Shown here piece by piece: positions 1-8,000 of a stretch of 64,000 bases of DNA. Numbering within the stretch: position 1 is the stretch's first letter; each line of letters starts with the position of its first letter. Made by a program: the position numbers and the translations under genes. The DNA comes from Paenibacillus albidus (lineage in GTDB: Bacteria; Bacillota; Bacilli; Paenibacillales; Paenibacillaceae). Where the stretch lies: the NCBI RefSeq assembly GCF_014644435.1, contig NZ_BMKR01000019.1:1-64000 (forward strand), in the 5' to 3' direction. The notes beneath the pieces are model-generated. The model made no database searches and was not told where the DNA came from. It saw only the letters and a list, made by a program, of their open reading frames with translations.

Positions 1-166
1 AGATGGACGTTAATCTCCAATACAAAATCCTTGACAAGTATTAGCTGGTTTTTGTGTTTTATGCATCTCTTGGAGTGGAATATTACGTGATCAAATTCGC
101 ATAATAGTTCAGGGCCAGCAGAATGCCCTGGTATTAGTGAAAAATAAACCCAAGGAAGGTGCAACT

Positions 167-991
167 ATGAACAAAGCTGAGGAAAAAAATTCGTGTATGC
201 TGAGAATATTGCCGCTGGAGCTTCAGGCAGAGGCTAACCGTCTTGCTGTGGAAGAGAACCCGGACAATATGCCTGGTGAAGGGGGTAGTGCCTCCAACCG
301 GGAATTAGCTGTGTTGAAAGCAAAAAGATGGAGACCAGGCAGAACGATTAAGGTGTTCTTCATGGACGGAGACCCGGTTGTTCAGTCCAATGTGGAGAAA
401 TATGCCCACGAGTGGGAAAAACATGCCAATATCCGTTTCTTTTTTGTTCAAGATCCTAACGCAGAGATCCGAATTTCTTTTAAGTACAATGGCTCATGGT
501 CTTATCTCGGAACGGACTGCTTGGCCATCTCTAAGAATAAGCCGACAATGAACTTTGGCTGGTTCGACAGTTCTACAGAGCAAGAGGAATATTCGCGTAC
601 TGTCATTCATGAATTCGGCCATGCGCTGGGCTGCCCTCATGAGCATTCAAGTCCTATGGCAAACATTAAATGGAATAAAAAGGAGGTTTACGATTATTAT
701 ATGGGATCTCCTAACAATTGGACTAAAGAAGAAATTGATACCAATTTGTTTTTCAAATACACCTTGTCGGAGGCCTTCGCGACCCCATTTGATCCAAAAT
801 CCATTATGGTTTACCCCATCCCCAACAACCAAACCATCGACAATTTTGAAGTAAAGAGCAACACCCAATTATCTGAGAACGACAAGCGTTTTATCGGACA
901 AATGTATCCGGGAAGAAGCGAGGCCGAACCTTTGCTTGTACCAGCCGGAGCCGGTGACCGTGCAGCCAATCCCGTTACGAGAGGAGAATGA
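167..991 (+). CDS. Cytoplasmic metzincin-type zinc metalloprotease
   Basis: The protein has 274 residues. It carries the full metzincin signature HEFGHALGCPH at residues 148-158 (zinc ligands His148, His152, His158; catalytic Glu149). A Met-turn, SIMVY, follows at 212-216, and its tyrosine is placed like the fifth ligand of astacins and serralysins. I see no signal peptide, lipobox or membrane segment, which is unusual because metzincins are normally secreted. The ATG at 167 is preferred over an in-frame GTG at 137 because AAGGAAGG lies about 6 bases before it. The next gene starts two or three bases after this stop, so the two are probably cotranscribed and coupled. The family is firm from the motifs; the substrate is unknown. 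Processing of the downstream protease-nuclease is an inference from gene order only. Confidence 0.86.
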   Translation: MNKAEEKNSCMLRILPLELQAEANRLAVEENPDNMPGEGGSASNRELAVLKAKRWRPGRTIKVFFMDGDPVVQSNVEKYAHEWEKHANIRFFFVQDPNAEIRISFKYNGSWSYLGTDCLAISKNKPTMNFGWFDSSTEQEEYSRTVIHEFGHALGCPHEHSSPMANIKWNKKEVYDYYMGSPNNWTKEEIDTNLFFKYTLSEAFATPFDPKSIMVYPIPNNQTIDNFEVKSNTQLSENDKRFIGQMYPGRSEAEPLLVPAGAGDRAANPVTRGE

Positions 992-993
992 AG

Positions 994-3714
994 ATGATTA
1001 CAACAACAAGTGACAAAGCGTTCTCATTGGTAGGCAGCCAATATGCAGTTGCTGATGCCAAGCCGTTATCTCCCGATGACTACCGCGATTTGGTCAAACG
1101 CCGTGCCATCTCCATTCTGCATATTACCCCCGATGAGCAGGAGTGGGCAGACAATGAAGAACTGAGAAGGGAAACCGAATGGAAGATTATGGAGAAAATC
1201 CACAGCGACAGCAATCTGCTGCCGATTGATTTCCTGAGCAAAGGGGTGGAACGTGCCAAGGCGGTATGCCGCATTCTCGCACCATCAGGGCTGGGAACTG
1301 GCTTTCTGATCGACCGGGGAATGATCATGACTAATCATCATGTATTGGAGAGTGCGCAAGAGGCTGGCAACAGCTATGCCGAATTCGGATATGAAGAGAA
1401 TGGAAATACCATCAAGTTAAAGCTTAAGCCGGAAGAATTGTTTATTACCTCACCCTTTGAAGAATTGGATTTTACCATTGTGGCCTGTGAGACAGCTGGT
1501 ATCGAAGAGATCGTCCCGGTAAAGCTGCTGAGAAGCCCGACGACCATTACCCGTGGAGAGTATGCCAATATTATTCAGCATCCTAGAGGAAGGAAGAAGG
1601 AGATTGCCCTTCAGGATAATACGGTAAGCTATGTCTATGAAAAAGTAATTCATTATATCACCGACACGGAGCCGGGTACGTCCGGCGCGGCAGTATTCAA
1701 CAATCAATGGCAGTTGGTTGCTTTGCATCACGCAGGCTGGTATACCGATAAGGCTGAAACAGAGGCTGTTAACGAAGGTATTCGGATATCAGCCATTGTA
1801 GCCAAATTGATTGCGCTTGCCCAGAGCGGAGATGCGGCGGCAGTGCAGTTGACACAGAAGCTGGAGGGAACTTCGCCTTATCTGGGCTTCTATGATGTTG
1901 AGGGACTGATTGATGATTCTGGAGATCTTGCCGAAATTGAAATCCCGTCCTTCAAGGGAGACAAGCGATTTGCGGATATTGGATTCTGGAATATTGAGCA
2001 TTTCAACAGCAGTGTCAAGGAACAGCGGGTGAAAGACATCGCACGTATCGTCTCGGAGATGTCCATGGATGCGCTGGGACTGGTTGAGGTGGAGAGAGGG
2101 GCACTGGACCAGCTGGTTAAAGAGCTAAAAGTTAGGGGAGCCTCAATGGATTATGTGTATCTGGATGCCGGGAGCAGACAGGATTTGGCGGTCATGTACG
2201 ATACCACTACGACCAAGGTGGAGCTAAGGAACGACATCAATCGCAAGTACAGCCGGTTGCTGGCTTCGACGGTGAATGGTAAGCCGGCTTTTCCGGACAA
2301 TCGGGAACCGCTGTTTGCTTTGTGTACTGTGAATGAAGAAGGACAGGACATCCAATTTCTGATGATCGTCGTTCACTTGAAAGCTATGCGGGATGCGCTC
2401 AGCACGTCCAGACGAACCGTTGCCGCCGAGACTTTGGCTGTTATTATCGAGGATTTGAAGCAAACGGATGAGTTCCGGGAGCTGCCAATTATACTGGGGG
2501 GAGATCTTAATGATGATGCGGGCAGTGCCTCGCTCCGCCCGATTATGAATTCACCTGCGGTGATTACTTTGACCCTGGACGATGCCCAGGCCGGTTATCT
2601 CTCTTATATCGGCAATCATCAGTCTTTAATTGATCATATCATTGTTACCAAAGACACTAAAACAGGAGTGATTACTAACGGGCGTCAGAAGGATGATGCC
2701 GGCATTGTCCGTTATGATAAGTCCATGGCCGATTATTTGAAAAATATATCGGATCATGTTCCCTTGGTACTGCGGATCGTCTATAAGGACAGCCCTGCGG
2801 AAATTGGGACGTTGACGCATGCTCCGGGTCCAAATGTCATTTGGGCTGAAGAGAGCACATTGGAAAAGGCATTGCTGAAGCTCAACCTGAGCCGCATCCA
2901 CCTGGAAGAAGAACGGCAATATTATGATGCCGATAAGGACAGGTTCGATATGGTGAACTACTATCGCAGTATCAACTTGCAGGGAGGAGGTAGCCAACTG
3001 TTTCAACAGCTTCATCGTTTATTGCTGGATACGCATACGAGTATCTTCTCATATGCTTCAAGTAGGGCGCAATTGTATTCAGGGGTTGATCTGCGCGAGA
3101 ACGGTAATCTTCATAGCCTCTACTCGGGCAAAACGCTGGATGCCGAACAGTTGATTCAGGAGGATTTCCGTACCGAGCAGTTGAGACAAGAGTTTATGGC
3201 AAGTCTGGCGCTTCATGGGCAAGCAAATGAAGAAGGGTTCCAGGAGATGCTGGAGGAGAAGTTTGTCTATAATGTGGAACATGTCGTTCCCCAATCCTGG
3301 TTTCAGAAAGCGTCTCCCATGAAAGGCGATCTGCACCATTTGTATATTTGCGAAAAAGAGTGCAACAGCTACAGAAGCAATATCCCTTATTATGATTTTG
3401 CCGATTACAATCCTGAGGCCTACCGTGAAACCATCCGCAATGAATGCGGCAAGCGGGGCGGAACCATCCGTTTCGAGCCGGAGAGCGGCAAAGGTGAGGC
3501 CGCCAGAGCGGTGCTGTACTTCCTGCTGCGTTACCCGGGCAAAATTCAGAAGCAAGGTCGTGTTGATATCAATCTGCTGCTCGATTGGCATAAGAACCAT
3601 CCTGTCACTCTGCATGAGAAGCACCGGAACCAGGCTATTTACGCACTGCAGGGAAACCGGAATCCGCTCATTGATCTGCCGGAAATCGTCAGCCAAATTG
3701 ATTTCGGAGGCTGA
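994..3714 (+). CDS. Three-enzyme fusion: trypsin-like protease, EEP nuclease, EndoI-type HNH nuclease
   Basis: The protein has 906 residues. Residues about 85-270 form a trypsin/V8-like serine protease with the triad His116 (TNHHV), Asp159 (LDFTIV) and Ser230 (GTSGAAV). Residues about 325-598 form an endonuclease/exonuclease/phosphatase domain: FWNIEHF, Glu365 (LVEVE), His461, GGDLND at 502-507, LIDH at 545-548 and SDH at 586-588. Residues about 625-906 form an HNH nuclease of the endonuclease I type, with NVEHVVPQSWF (His763), DLHHLY (His781, His782) and Asn791. All three active sites look intact. No signal peptide is visible, so the protein is probably cytoplasmic. ATG 994 sits 7 bases after GAGGAG; ATG 988 overlaps the preceding stop but is only one base from it. 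I know of no named family with this exact order. A self-processing or protease-triggered nuclease is inference. Confidence 0.85.
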   Translation: MITTTSDKAFSLVGSQYAVADAKPLSPDDYRDLVKRRAISILHITPDEQEWADNEELRRETEWKIMEKIHSDSNLLPIDFLSKGVERAKAVCRILAPSGLGTGFLIDRGMIMTNHHVLESAQEAGNSYAEFGYEENGNTIKLKLKPEELFITSPFEELDFTIVACETAGIEEIVPVKLLRSPTTITRGEYANIIQHPRGRKKEIALQDNTVSYVYEKVIHYITDTEPGTSGAAVFNNQWQLVALHHAGWYTDKAETEAVNEGIRISAIVAKLIALAQSGDAAAVQLTQKLEGTSPYLGFYDVEGLIDDSGDLAEIEIPSFKGDKRFADIGFWNIEHFNSSVKEQRVKDIARIVSEMSMDALGLVEVERGALDQLVKELKVRGASMDYVYLDAGSRQDLAVMYDTTTTKVELRNDINRKYSRLLASTVNGKPAFPDNREPLFALCTVNEEGQDIQFLMIVVHLKAMRDALSTSRRTVAAETLAVIIEDLKQTDEFRELPIILGGDLNDDAGSASLRPIMNSPAVITLTLDDAQAGYLSYIGNHQSLIDHIIVTKDTKTGVITNGRQKDDAGIVRYDKSMADYLKNISDHVPLVLRIVYKDSPAEIGTLTHAPGPNVIWAEESTLEKALLKLNLSRIHLEEERQYYDADKDRFDMVNYYRSINLQGGGSQLFQQLHRLLLDTHTSIFSYASSRAQLYSGVDLRENGNLHSLYSGKTLDAEQLIQEDFRTEQLRQEFMASLALHGQANEEGFQEMLEEKFVYNVEHVVPQSWFQKASPMKGDLHHLYICEKECNSYRSNIPYYDFADYNPEAYRETIRNECGKRGGTIRFEPESGKGEAARAVLYFLLRYPGKIQKQGRVDINLLLDWHKNHPVTLHEKHRNQAIYALQGNRNPLIDLPEIVSQIDFGG

Positions 3715-3757
3715 GCTGTCAGCCAATAATTGCACTATAGAATGACTTGGAGTATAT

Positions 3758-3808
3758 AAAAAGACGCCTCTAAAACCAATGCATAAGTGGGGCTGGAAGC
3801 GTCTTTTT
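3758..3808. terminator. Bidirectional terminator between the protease-nuclease gene and doxX
   Basis: AAAAAGACGC at 3758-3767 pairs with GCGTCTTTTT at 3799-3808. The arms end in A and T runs, so the hairpin works in either direction. It lies between convergent genes and touches the doxX stop codon. Confidence 0.7.
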
Positions 3809-4161
3809 CACATGCGTCCCACTGCAACAATTACGGCTAACACGAAGAAAACGATGTTCACGCCAATTTGTTTATATTCTTTACGCATCATATGGAATGC
3901 GGCTCCGAACAGAACAATTACGGCAAGCCCGATTGCGGCGATCGGCGTTAAGACAGGTGCTATATTCGCCATTTGAGGCACAATGATCCCAAGTACGCCA
4001 ACCAACTCCGCTATCCCAATAAAGGCAACCAACCCTCTCGATACTTCGCCTGCCCAAGGCCAGGACACTTTTGCTTTTTCATACTGAAACGCCTTCATCC
4101 AACCGGAGTAAATAAATCCTAACCCTAAAATCCCTTGTACAATCCATAATGCGATATTCAT
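3808..4161 (-). CDS. DoxX-like four-helix membrane protein
   Basis: The protein has 117 residues and four hydrophobic segments. The N-terminal pattern, an early helix followed by GFIYSGWMKAF, is typical of DoxX/DoxD-like proteins. AAGGAGGAG lies about 10 bases before the ATG. Bacillus and Paenibacillus DoxX proteins are often paired with HxlR or MarR regulators and linked to thiol or electrophile stress. Here an HxlR gene points the other way across about 600 bases filled by two repeat elements. The membrane family is clear; the substrate or partner is not visible. Confidence 0.8.
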   Translation of the reverse strand: MNIALWIVQGILGLGFIYSGWMKAFQYEKAKVSWPWAGEVSRGLVAFIGIAELVGVLGIIVPQMANIAPVLTPIAAIGLAVIVLFGAAFHMMRKEYKQIGVNIVFFVLAVIVAVGRM

Positions 4162-4194
4162 GATTTCTTAGCTCCTCCTTGTGCATCTTTAACA

Positions 4195-4416
4195 CCTATA
4201 TAGAATGAACTGAAAAATGCAATAACAAGGGTGAGAGTGACGGAGGGGAATTTTGGAACTGTAGGAGCGATAGCGTCCGCCTTTGTCCCCAGATTTCCAC
4301 TGCGAATAGTGGTATAATCAAGAAATCTGGGGACAACAGCGGCCGGAAGTCCAAACATTCACCGCAGTTACGACCACAACCTATATTGGAAATATCTCAA
4401 GTTTATTCTATATAGG
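4195..4416. repeat. MITE-like repeat element, copy 1, with terminal inverted repeats and a central hairpin
   Basis: The element is 222 bp. Its left end CCTATATAGAATGAACT (4195-4211) is inverted at the right end (4399-4416, AAGTTTATTCTATATAGG). Inside is a perfect 15-bp stem, TTGTCCCCAGATTTC at 4283-4297 against 4322-4336. Blocks 4241-4260 and 4339-4364 recur almost base for base in copy 2. No plausible gene lies within; the short frames that cross it start and stop inside the repeat. It begins 34 bp before the doxX start, so it must overlap doxX's upstream control region. Confidence 0.8.
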
Positions 4417-4485
4417 CCTATAATATTTTATGGGATCACTAATGGGAAGTAGGTACTTGAAATAAACATAGTATACAAAAAGAAA

Positions 4486-4745
4486 CCTTATATAGATTGA
4501 CCTCAAAATATAAGAATAAGGGAATCGAGACGGAGGGGAATTTTGGAACTGAAGGAGCGGTAGCGACCGCCCGAAAGCTTTCCGCAGGAAAGCTCGCATC
4601 GTAAGCATAAACTGTCTGCAGATTTCAACCGTGTAGAGCGGTATAAATAAAGAAATCTGCAGACGGGCAGCGGCCGGAAGTCCAAACATTCACCGTAGTC
4701 ACGATCCAATCCCAAATAGAAAATTATAAGTTCAATCTATATAGG
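4486..4745. repeat. MITE-like repeat element, copy 2, with compensatory stem changes
   Basis: The element is 260 bp. Its ends (4486-4503 and 4728-4745) are inverted repeats around the shared core TATATAGATTGA, differing from copy 1 in sequence but matching each other. The central stem is GTCTGCAGATTTC (4614-4626) against 4652-4664: both arms changed together relative to copy 1 (GTCCCC/GGGGAC became GTCTGC/GCAGAC). Copy 2 also has about 40 extra bases containing a second small hairpin, AGCTTTCC-GCA-GGAAAGCT. Its right end lies only 25 bp before the hxlR start, so it probably carries or displaces that promoter. Confidence 0.8.
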
Positions 4746-4770
4746 AAGATAAAGGATCGGAGGGCTTATC

Positions 4771-5115
4771 ATGACTACTTACTGTAAATTTGAAACGGCG
4801 TTGGACATCCTTGTTGGGAAATGGAAGCCTGTAATCCTGCTTCGTCTTTTTTCAAATGGCACGATGAGATTTAGCGAACTTCAAAAAACGATCCCTGACA
4901 TCACCAAAAAAATGCTCACCCAACAATTAAGGGAGTTAGAGTATCACGATATCATCCACCGCGAGGTCTATCAGCAAATTCCGCCCAAAGTCGAATATTC
5001 CATTACAGCATACGGTCAACGAATGACCCCTTTATTGCAGGCCATGAATGACTGGGGAGTGGATCATATCGCGCATTTGAACGAACTGTATGGGGAAGAT
5101 CAGCCAGGGTCGTGA
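4771..5115 (+). CDS. HxlR-family transcriptional regulator
   Basis: The protein has 114 residues and the HxlR/DUF24 winged-helix pattern: LVGKWKPVILLRLFSNG, FSELQKTIPDITKKMLTQQLRELE, and the wing IPPKVEYSITAYG. Cys5 sits where the redox-sensing cysteine of HypR/YodB-type members lies, so electrophile or disulfide sensing is plausible. GGAGGG precedes the ATG. The gene is divergent from doxX and is the probable regulator of that gene. Repeat copy 2 ends just upstream. Confidence 0.88.
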   Translation: MTTYCKFETALDILVGKWKPVILLRLFSNGTMRFSELQKTIPDITKKMLTQQLRELEYHDIIHREVYQQIPPKVEYSITAYGQRMTPLLQAMNDWGVDHIAHLNELYGEDQPGS

Positions 5116-5335
5116 TCTAATCTTCATGAGACCTGATCTGAAACTATGTCTGTTTCCGTATGATCATTCACCACATGGACACTTTTCGATATACTGCCTG
5201 ACGATGCCAATGATCGGGGTCTTACACCAGTTTCGCGGACAGATCGTTTGATGTATGGTTTTGTTCAATTGCATTTCAAGCTCTGACGGACGGACGGGCT
5301 TGAGGAGATGTCAACAGTTCCCCTGTTGCACGAAC

Positions 5336-5857
5336 TCAACAGGGCTGCATTTTAATTAGATTCAAATGATGTTCCGTATGACCGGCAATAATATAAAGTA
5401 GTGTACGAGCTGTCACATCTTTATTGACCACCATGCCAGCCCGTAACCAAGCACTCTCTTTAATCGTGGTCAGGAGGGATAACGTCGCTTGTCTGACAGC
5501 TTGGAAATCTGTAATCAACTCCGCTAGCGTACAATCTCCGAAAGAGCGGTTGTTAACAAACATATCCTGATCGTAGCCCGGAAGGTTCGTTGTATCTCCA
5601 CGCGCAACACTAAGCATCCAATAGCTCATTACACGCTCCGAATCGGTTATATGACCGAGCACTTCCTTAGAGTTCCACTTCCCGGGAGCATAACGCAGTT
5701 TTCCTTGCTCTTCACTAAGCTCAGTGAATAAGGCATTTATCTGATTACGTTGTTGTTGAAGAAATTGAATGATATCACCGTAAGGGATACAGTTGATGTA
5801 AATGGAGAAATAGGGGTCATACTCATTGGGTTCTGGCCGCTGCAGCATATCGTTCAC
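5336..5857 (-). CDS. DinB-superfamily four-helix protein
   Basis: The protein has 173 residues and matches DinB/YfiT-like bundles. LSEEQGKLRYAPGKWNSKEVLGHITDSER provides the first metal-site histidine, and the C-terminal helix GHTEHHLNLI provides the other two. Such proteins bind a divalent metal and several act as thiol (bacillithiol) transferases; the specific reaction here is unknown. A GTG at 5857 follows AGGGAAGGAG; an ATG nine bases downstream is possible. A perfect 8-bp inverted repeat (5321-5328/5337-5344) overlaps the stop but lacks a T run. Confidence 0.8.
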   Translation of the reverse strand: MNDMLQRPEPNEYDPYFSIYINCIPYGDIIQFLQQQRNQINALFTELSEEQGKLRYAPGKWNSKEVLGHITDSERVMSYWMLSVARGDTTNLPGYDQDMFVNNRSFGDCTLAELITDFQAVRQATLSLLTTIKESAWLRAGMVVNKDVTARTLLYIIAGHTEHHLNLIKMQPC

Positions 5858-5881
5858 TCTCTCCTTCCCTAATTCCTAAAG

Positions 5882-6910
5882 TTAGTATGCATCTCTGTAT
5901 TGTTTTGGAATATTATTTAGCTCATTTAGAAGTGTGATGGCTGCATGCGTAGCCCAATAGGGATCACGCAGCATACCCCTGCCAATGGCAACGAAATCTG
6001 CTTCTTGGCGGCTGATGACGGATTCAGTCAGATTGGGATCTTCAAGCATACCTACTGCAATAACAGGCAAGTTCACCGCCTCACGAATTTGATATGCAAA
6101 AGGAACTTGATATCCGGGATAATTCCCCGGCTTTCTTTTACCAGCAGGCCCTTCTCCTCCTGTACTCACATGAAAAGCATCTACACCTGCAGCTTGGTAG
6201 GCTTTAGATAATTCGATGGCGTGTTGAATATCGTAGCCACCATCGACATACTCCACTGCCGAGATGCGGAAGATGAGAGGCATATCCGCAGGCATTTCTT
6301 TTTTGACTGCTTGAATGACTTCTACGCCAAAGCGGGCAAGGTCTTGGCCGTATACATCATCTCGTTTATTGGTTAGTGGTGATTGGAACTGATGAATCAA
6401 ATAGCCGTGAGCTCCATGAAGTTCGATCGTATCTACACCGGCTTTTACAGCACGGCGGGCTGCATCGGCAAATTTTCGGACGACGTCTTGAACCTCTACG
6501 GTTGTAAGTGCACGCGGCATTTTGTAGAGTGCTCCTGGAAACTTTATCGCAGATGGAGCAATGGGTAGGGGGACATCTTCGGATTTTCGTCCCGCATGAG
6601 CAATCTGAATCCCGATTTTGCCGTTATGAGCGTGTACGCCGTCGATAATTTTCGCGAATGCCGGAATATGCTCATCTGACCACAGACCTAGGTCGAAATC
6701 AGTGATTCGGCCATTGGGATCTATATCAGTCATTTCCATAATAATGAGACCTGTACCCCCAATAGCACGGCTAAGATAGTGAACGTAGTGCCATTCGTTT
6801 GGTTTCCCGTCTTTGGCTGTTACTGAATATTGACACATTGGCGCCATAACGATGCGATTATTTAAGTGCAAACCTTTTAGATCATACGAAGAAAACAGTT
6901 TATGACTCAT
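5882..6910 (-). CDS. namA: NADPH dehydrogenase, YqjM-type old yellow enzyme
   Basis: The protein has 342 residues and is an FMN-dependent TIM-barrel enoate reductase. Cys26 in MAPMCQYSV is the flavin-tuning cysteine of the YqjM subclass; His165 and His168 in ELHGAHGYLIHQF bind substrate. The C-terminal half carries the phosphate-binding VAIGRGMLRDPYWA. It reduces alpha,beta-unsaturated carbonyl compounds with NADPH and usually serves in electrophile or oxidative stress. ATG 6910 is chosen because GGAGG lies 8 bases before it; a TTG five codons upstream would put that site inside the gene. It is divergent from a lysR gene, its likely regulator. Confidence 0.93.
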   Translation of the reverse strand: MSHKLFSSYDLKGLHLNNRIVMAPMCQYSVTAKDGKPNEWHYVHYLSRAIGGTGLIIMEMTDIDPNGRITDFDLGLWSDEHIPAFAKIIDGVHAHNGKIGIQIAHAGRKSEDVPLPIAPSAIKFPGALYKMPRALTTVEVQDVVRKFADAARRAVKAGVDTIELHGAHGYLIHQFQSPLTNKRDDVYGQDLARFGVEVIQAVKKEMPADMPLIFRISAVEYVDGGYDIQHAIELSKAYQAAGVDAFHVSTGGEGPAGKRKPGNYPGYQVPFAYQIREAVNLPVIAVGMLEDPNLTESVISRQEADFVAIGRGMLRDPYWATHAAITLLNELNNIPKQYRDAY

Positions 6911-7007
6911 AGCAATTACCTCCAAAGATATTTACTTGCATAAGTATATGCCCCGTGTTAGCATGAATCAAATTGATAATTTTAATGATTAATATGAGGG
7001 GTTGCTC

Positions 7008-7904
7008 ATGAGCTTAGCGAGATTTGAAATCTTTACTAAAGTAGTTGAATTAGGCAGCTTCACAAAAGCAGCGGAAAGGCTTAATATGACTCAATCTGCC
7101 GTAAGCCATGCTGTAGCTGGGTTAGAATCAGAATGGGGAATTACTCTCTTAATTCGCGATCGTAAAAAAGGGTTTATGCTTACAGAAATGGGTCAAAAAA
7201 TGCTAATTCATATACGGGAAATATTAAACCAGATGGAAAAGATCAGACAAGAAGTAGCTTTTGCCACAAATCTTGAAGCTGGTACCATACGAATCGGAAG
7301 TTTCGCAAGCGCAACTTCCTGCATATTACCAAAAATAATTTCTAAGTTTCATAAGAAACATCCGAACATTGATTTTACTTTTTTTGAAGGGACCTATGGA
7401 GAAATCATGGAGTGGTTTGAGACGGGGGTCATTGATATCGGCATTGTTGTTCAACAATATATGAATACGAATCTGAATGTATTGCCATTAATCAAAGATA
7501 AAATGGTTGTTGCTTTTCCCGAAGGACATCGGTTCGAAAAATATAATACAATTGACATACAAGAGTTGCAAGACGAACCGTTTATTATGCCCAAAGGAGT
7601 TTATCGCACTCATGTTGATGAGATTTTTTCTCAAGCCAAGATAAAACCGTTTATTCGCTTTGAAGTTCAGGACTGTTCCACGATTACAAGTATGGTACAA
7701 GAAGGGCTTGGCATTACAATCGGACCTGAGTTGTTTCTCAAAGACCAGCAGAATATAAGAATTGGTAACCTTAAGCAATTGAATTGGCGTAGTGTGGCAT
7801 TAGCTTTTCCATCGAGTCCTTCTCCAGCGGTTCAAGCGTTTCTTACAGTGGCGAAGGACATATTTACAACTGAAAATGGATTACATCCAAAACTAAGTAG
7901 CTAA
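7008..7904 (+). CDS. LysR-family transcriptional regulator
   Basis: The protein has about 298 residues. The N-terminal winged helix (FTKVVELGSFTKAAERLNMTQSAVSHAVAGLE) is canonical LysR, followed by a two-lobe periplasmic-binding-like effector domain (IRIGSFASATS, LGITIGPELF). ATG 7008 follows ATGAGGGG at a normal distance. The gene is divergent from the old yellow enzyme gene across about 97 bp, the standard LysR arrangement, so it probably activates namA in response to an electrophile. The DNA here is visibly richer in A and T than the 30-54 kb region. Confidence 0.92.
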   Translation: MSLARFEIFTKVVELGSFTKAAERLNMTQSAVSHAVAGLESEWGITLLIRDRKKGFMLTEMGQKMLIHIREILNQMEKIRQEVAFATNLEAGTIRIGSFASATSCILPKIISKFHKKHPNIDFTFFEGTYGEIMEWFETGVIDIGIVVQQYMNTNLNVLPLIKDKMVVAFPEGHRFEKYNTIDIQELQDEPFIMPKGVYRTHVDEIFSQAKIKPFIRFEVQDCSTITSMVQEGLGITIGPELFLKDQQNIRIGNLKQLNWRSVALAFPSSPSPAVQAFLTVAKDIFTTENGLHPKLSS

Positions 7905-7929
7905 GATATTAGACTGACCCCAATAAAAG

Positions 7930-7977
7930 AAACAGCGGCAGCCATGGACGGAATATAGTCCATGACTGCCGCTGTTT
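7930..7977. terminator. Long hairpin terminator between lysR and the PTS gene
   Basis: AAACAGCGGCAG (7930-7941) pairs with 7966-7977, continued by an inner CATGGAC/GTCCATG stem. The minus-strand side runs into TTTCTTTTATT, so it best serves the PTS gene and may also end lysR. Confidence 0.75.
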
Positions 7978-8000
7978 ACATTCACTGCTGCAAGATATCC

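Noticed and set aside
31-62. TTGACA promoter before the metzincin gene
   Set aside because: A TTGACA is present at 31-36 but no convincing -10 lies 16-18 bases downstream, so I do not call a promoter.
4158-4689. Two short minus-strand frames both starting MFGLPAA
   Set aside because: They are the same part of the MITE-like repeat read twice; there is no ribosome binding site and the similarity is explained by the repeat.
5321-5344. Terminator after the DinB gene at 5.3 kb
   Set aside because: The 8-bp inverted repeat is perfect but overlaps the stop codon and lacks a following T run on the minus strand.
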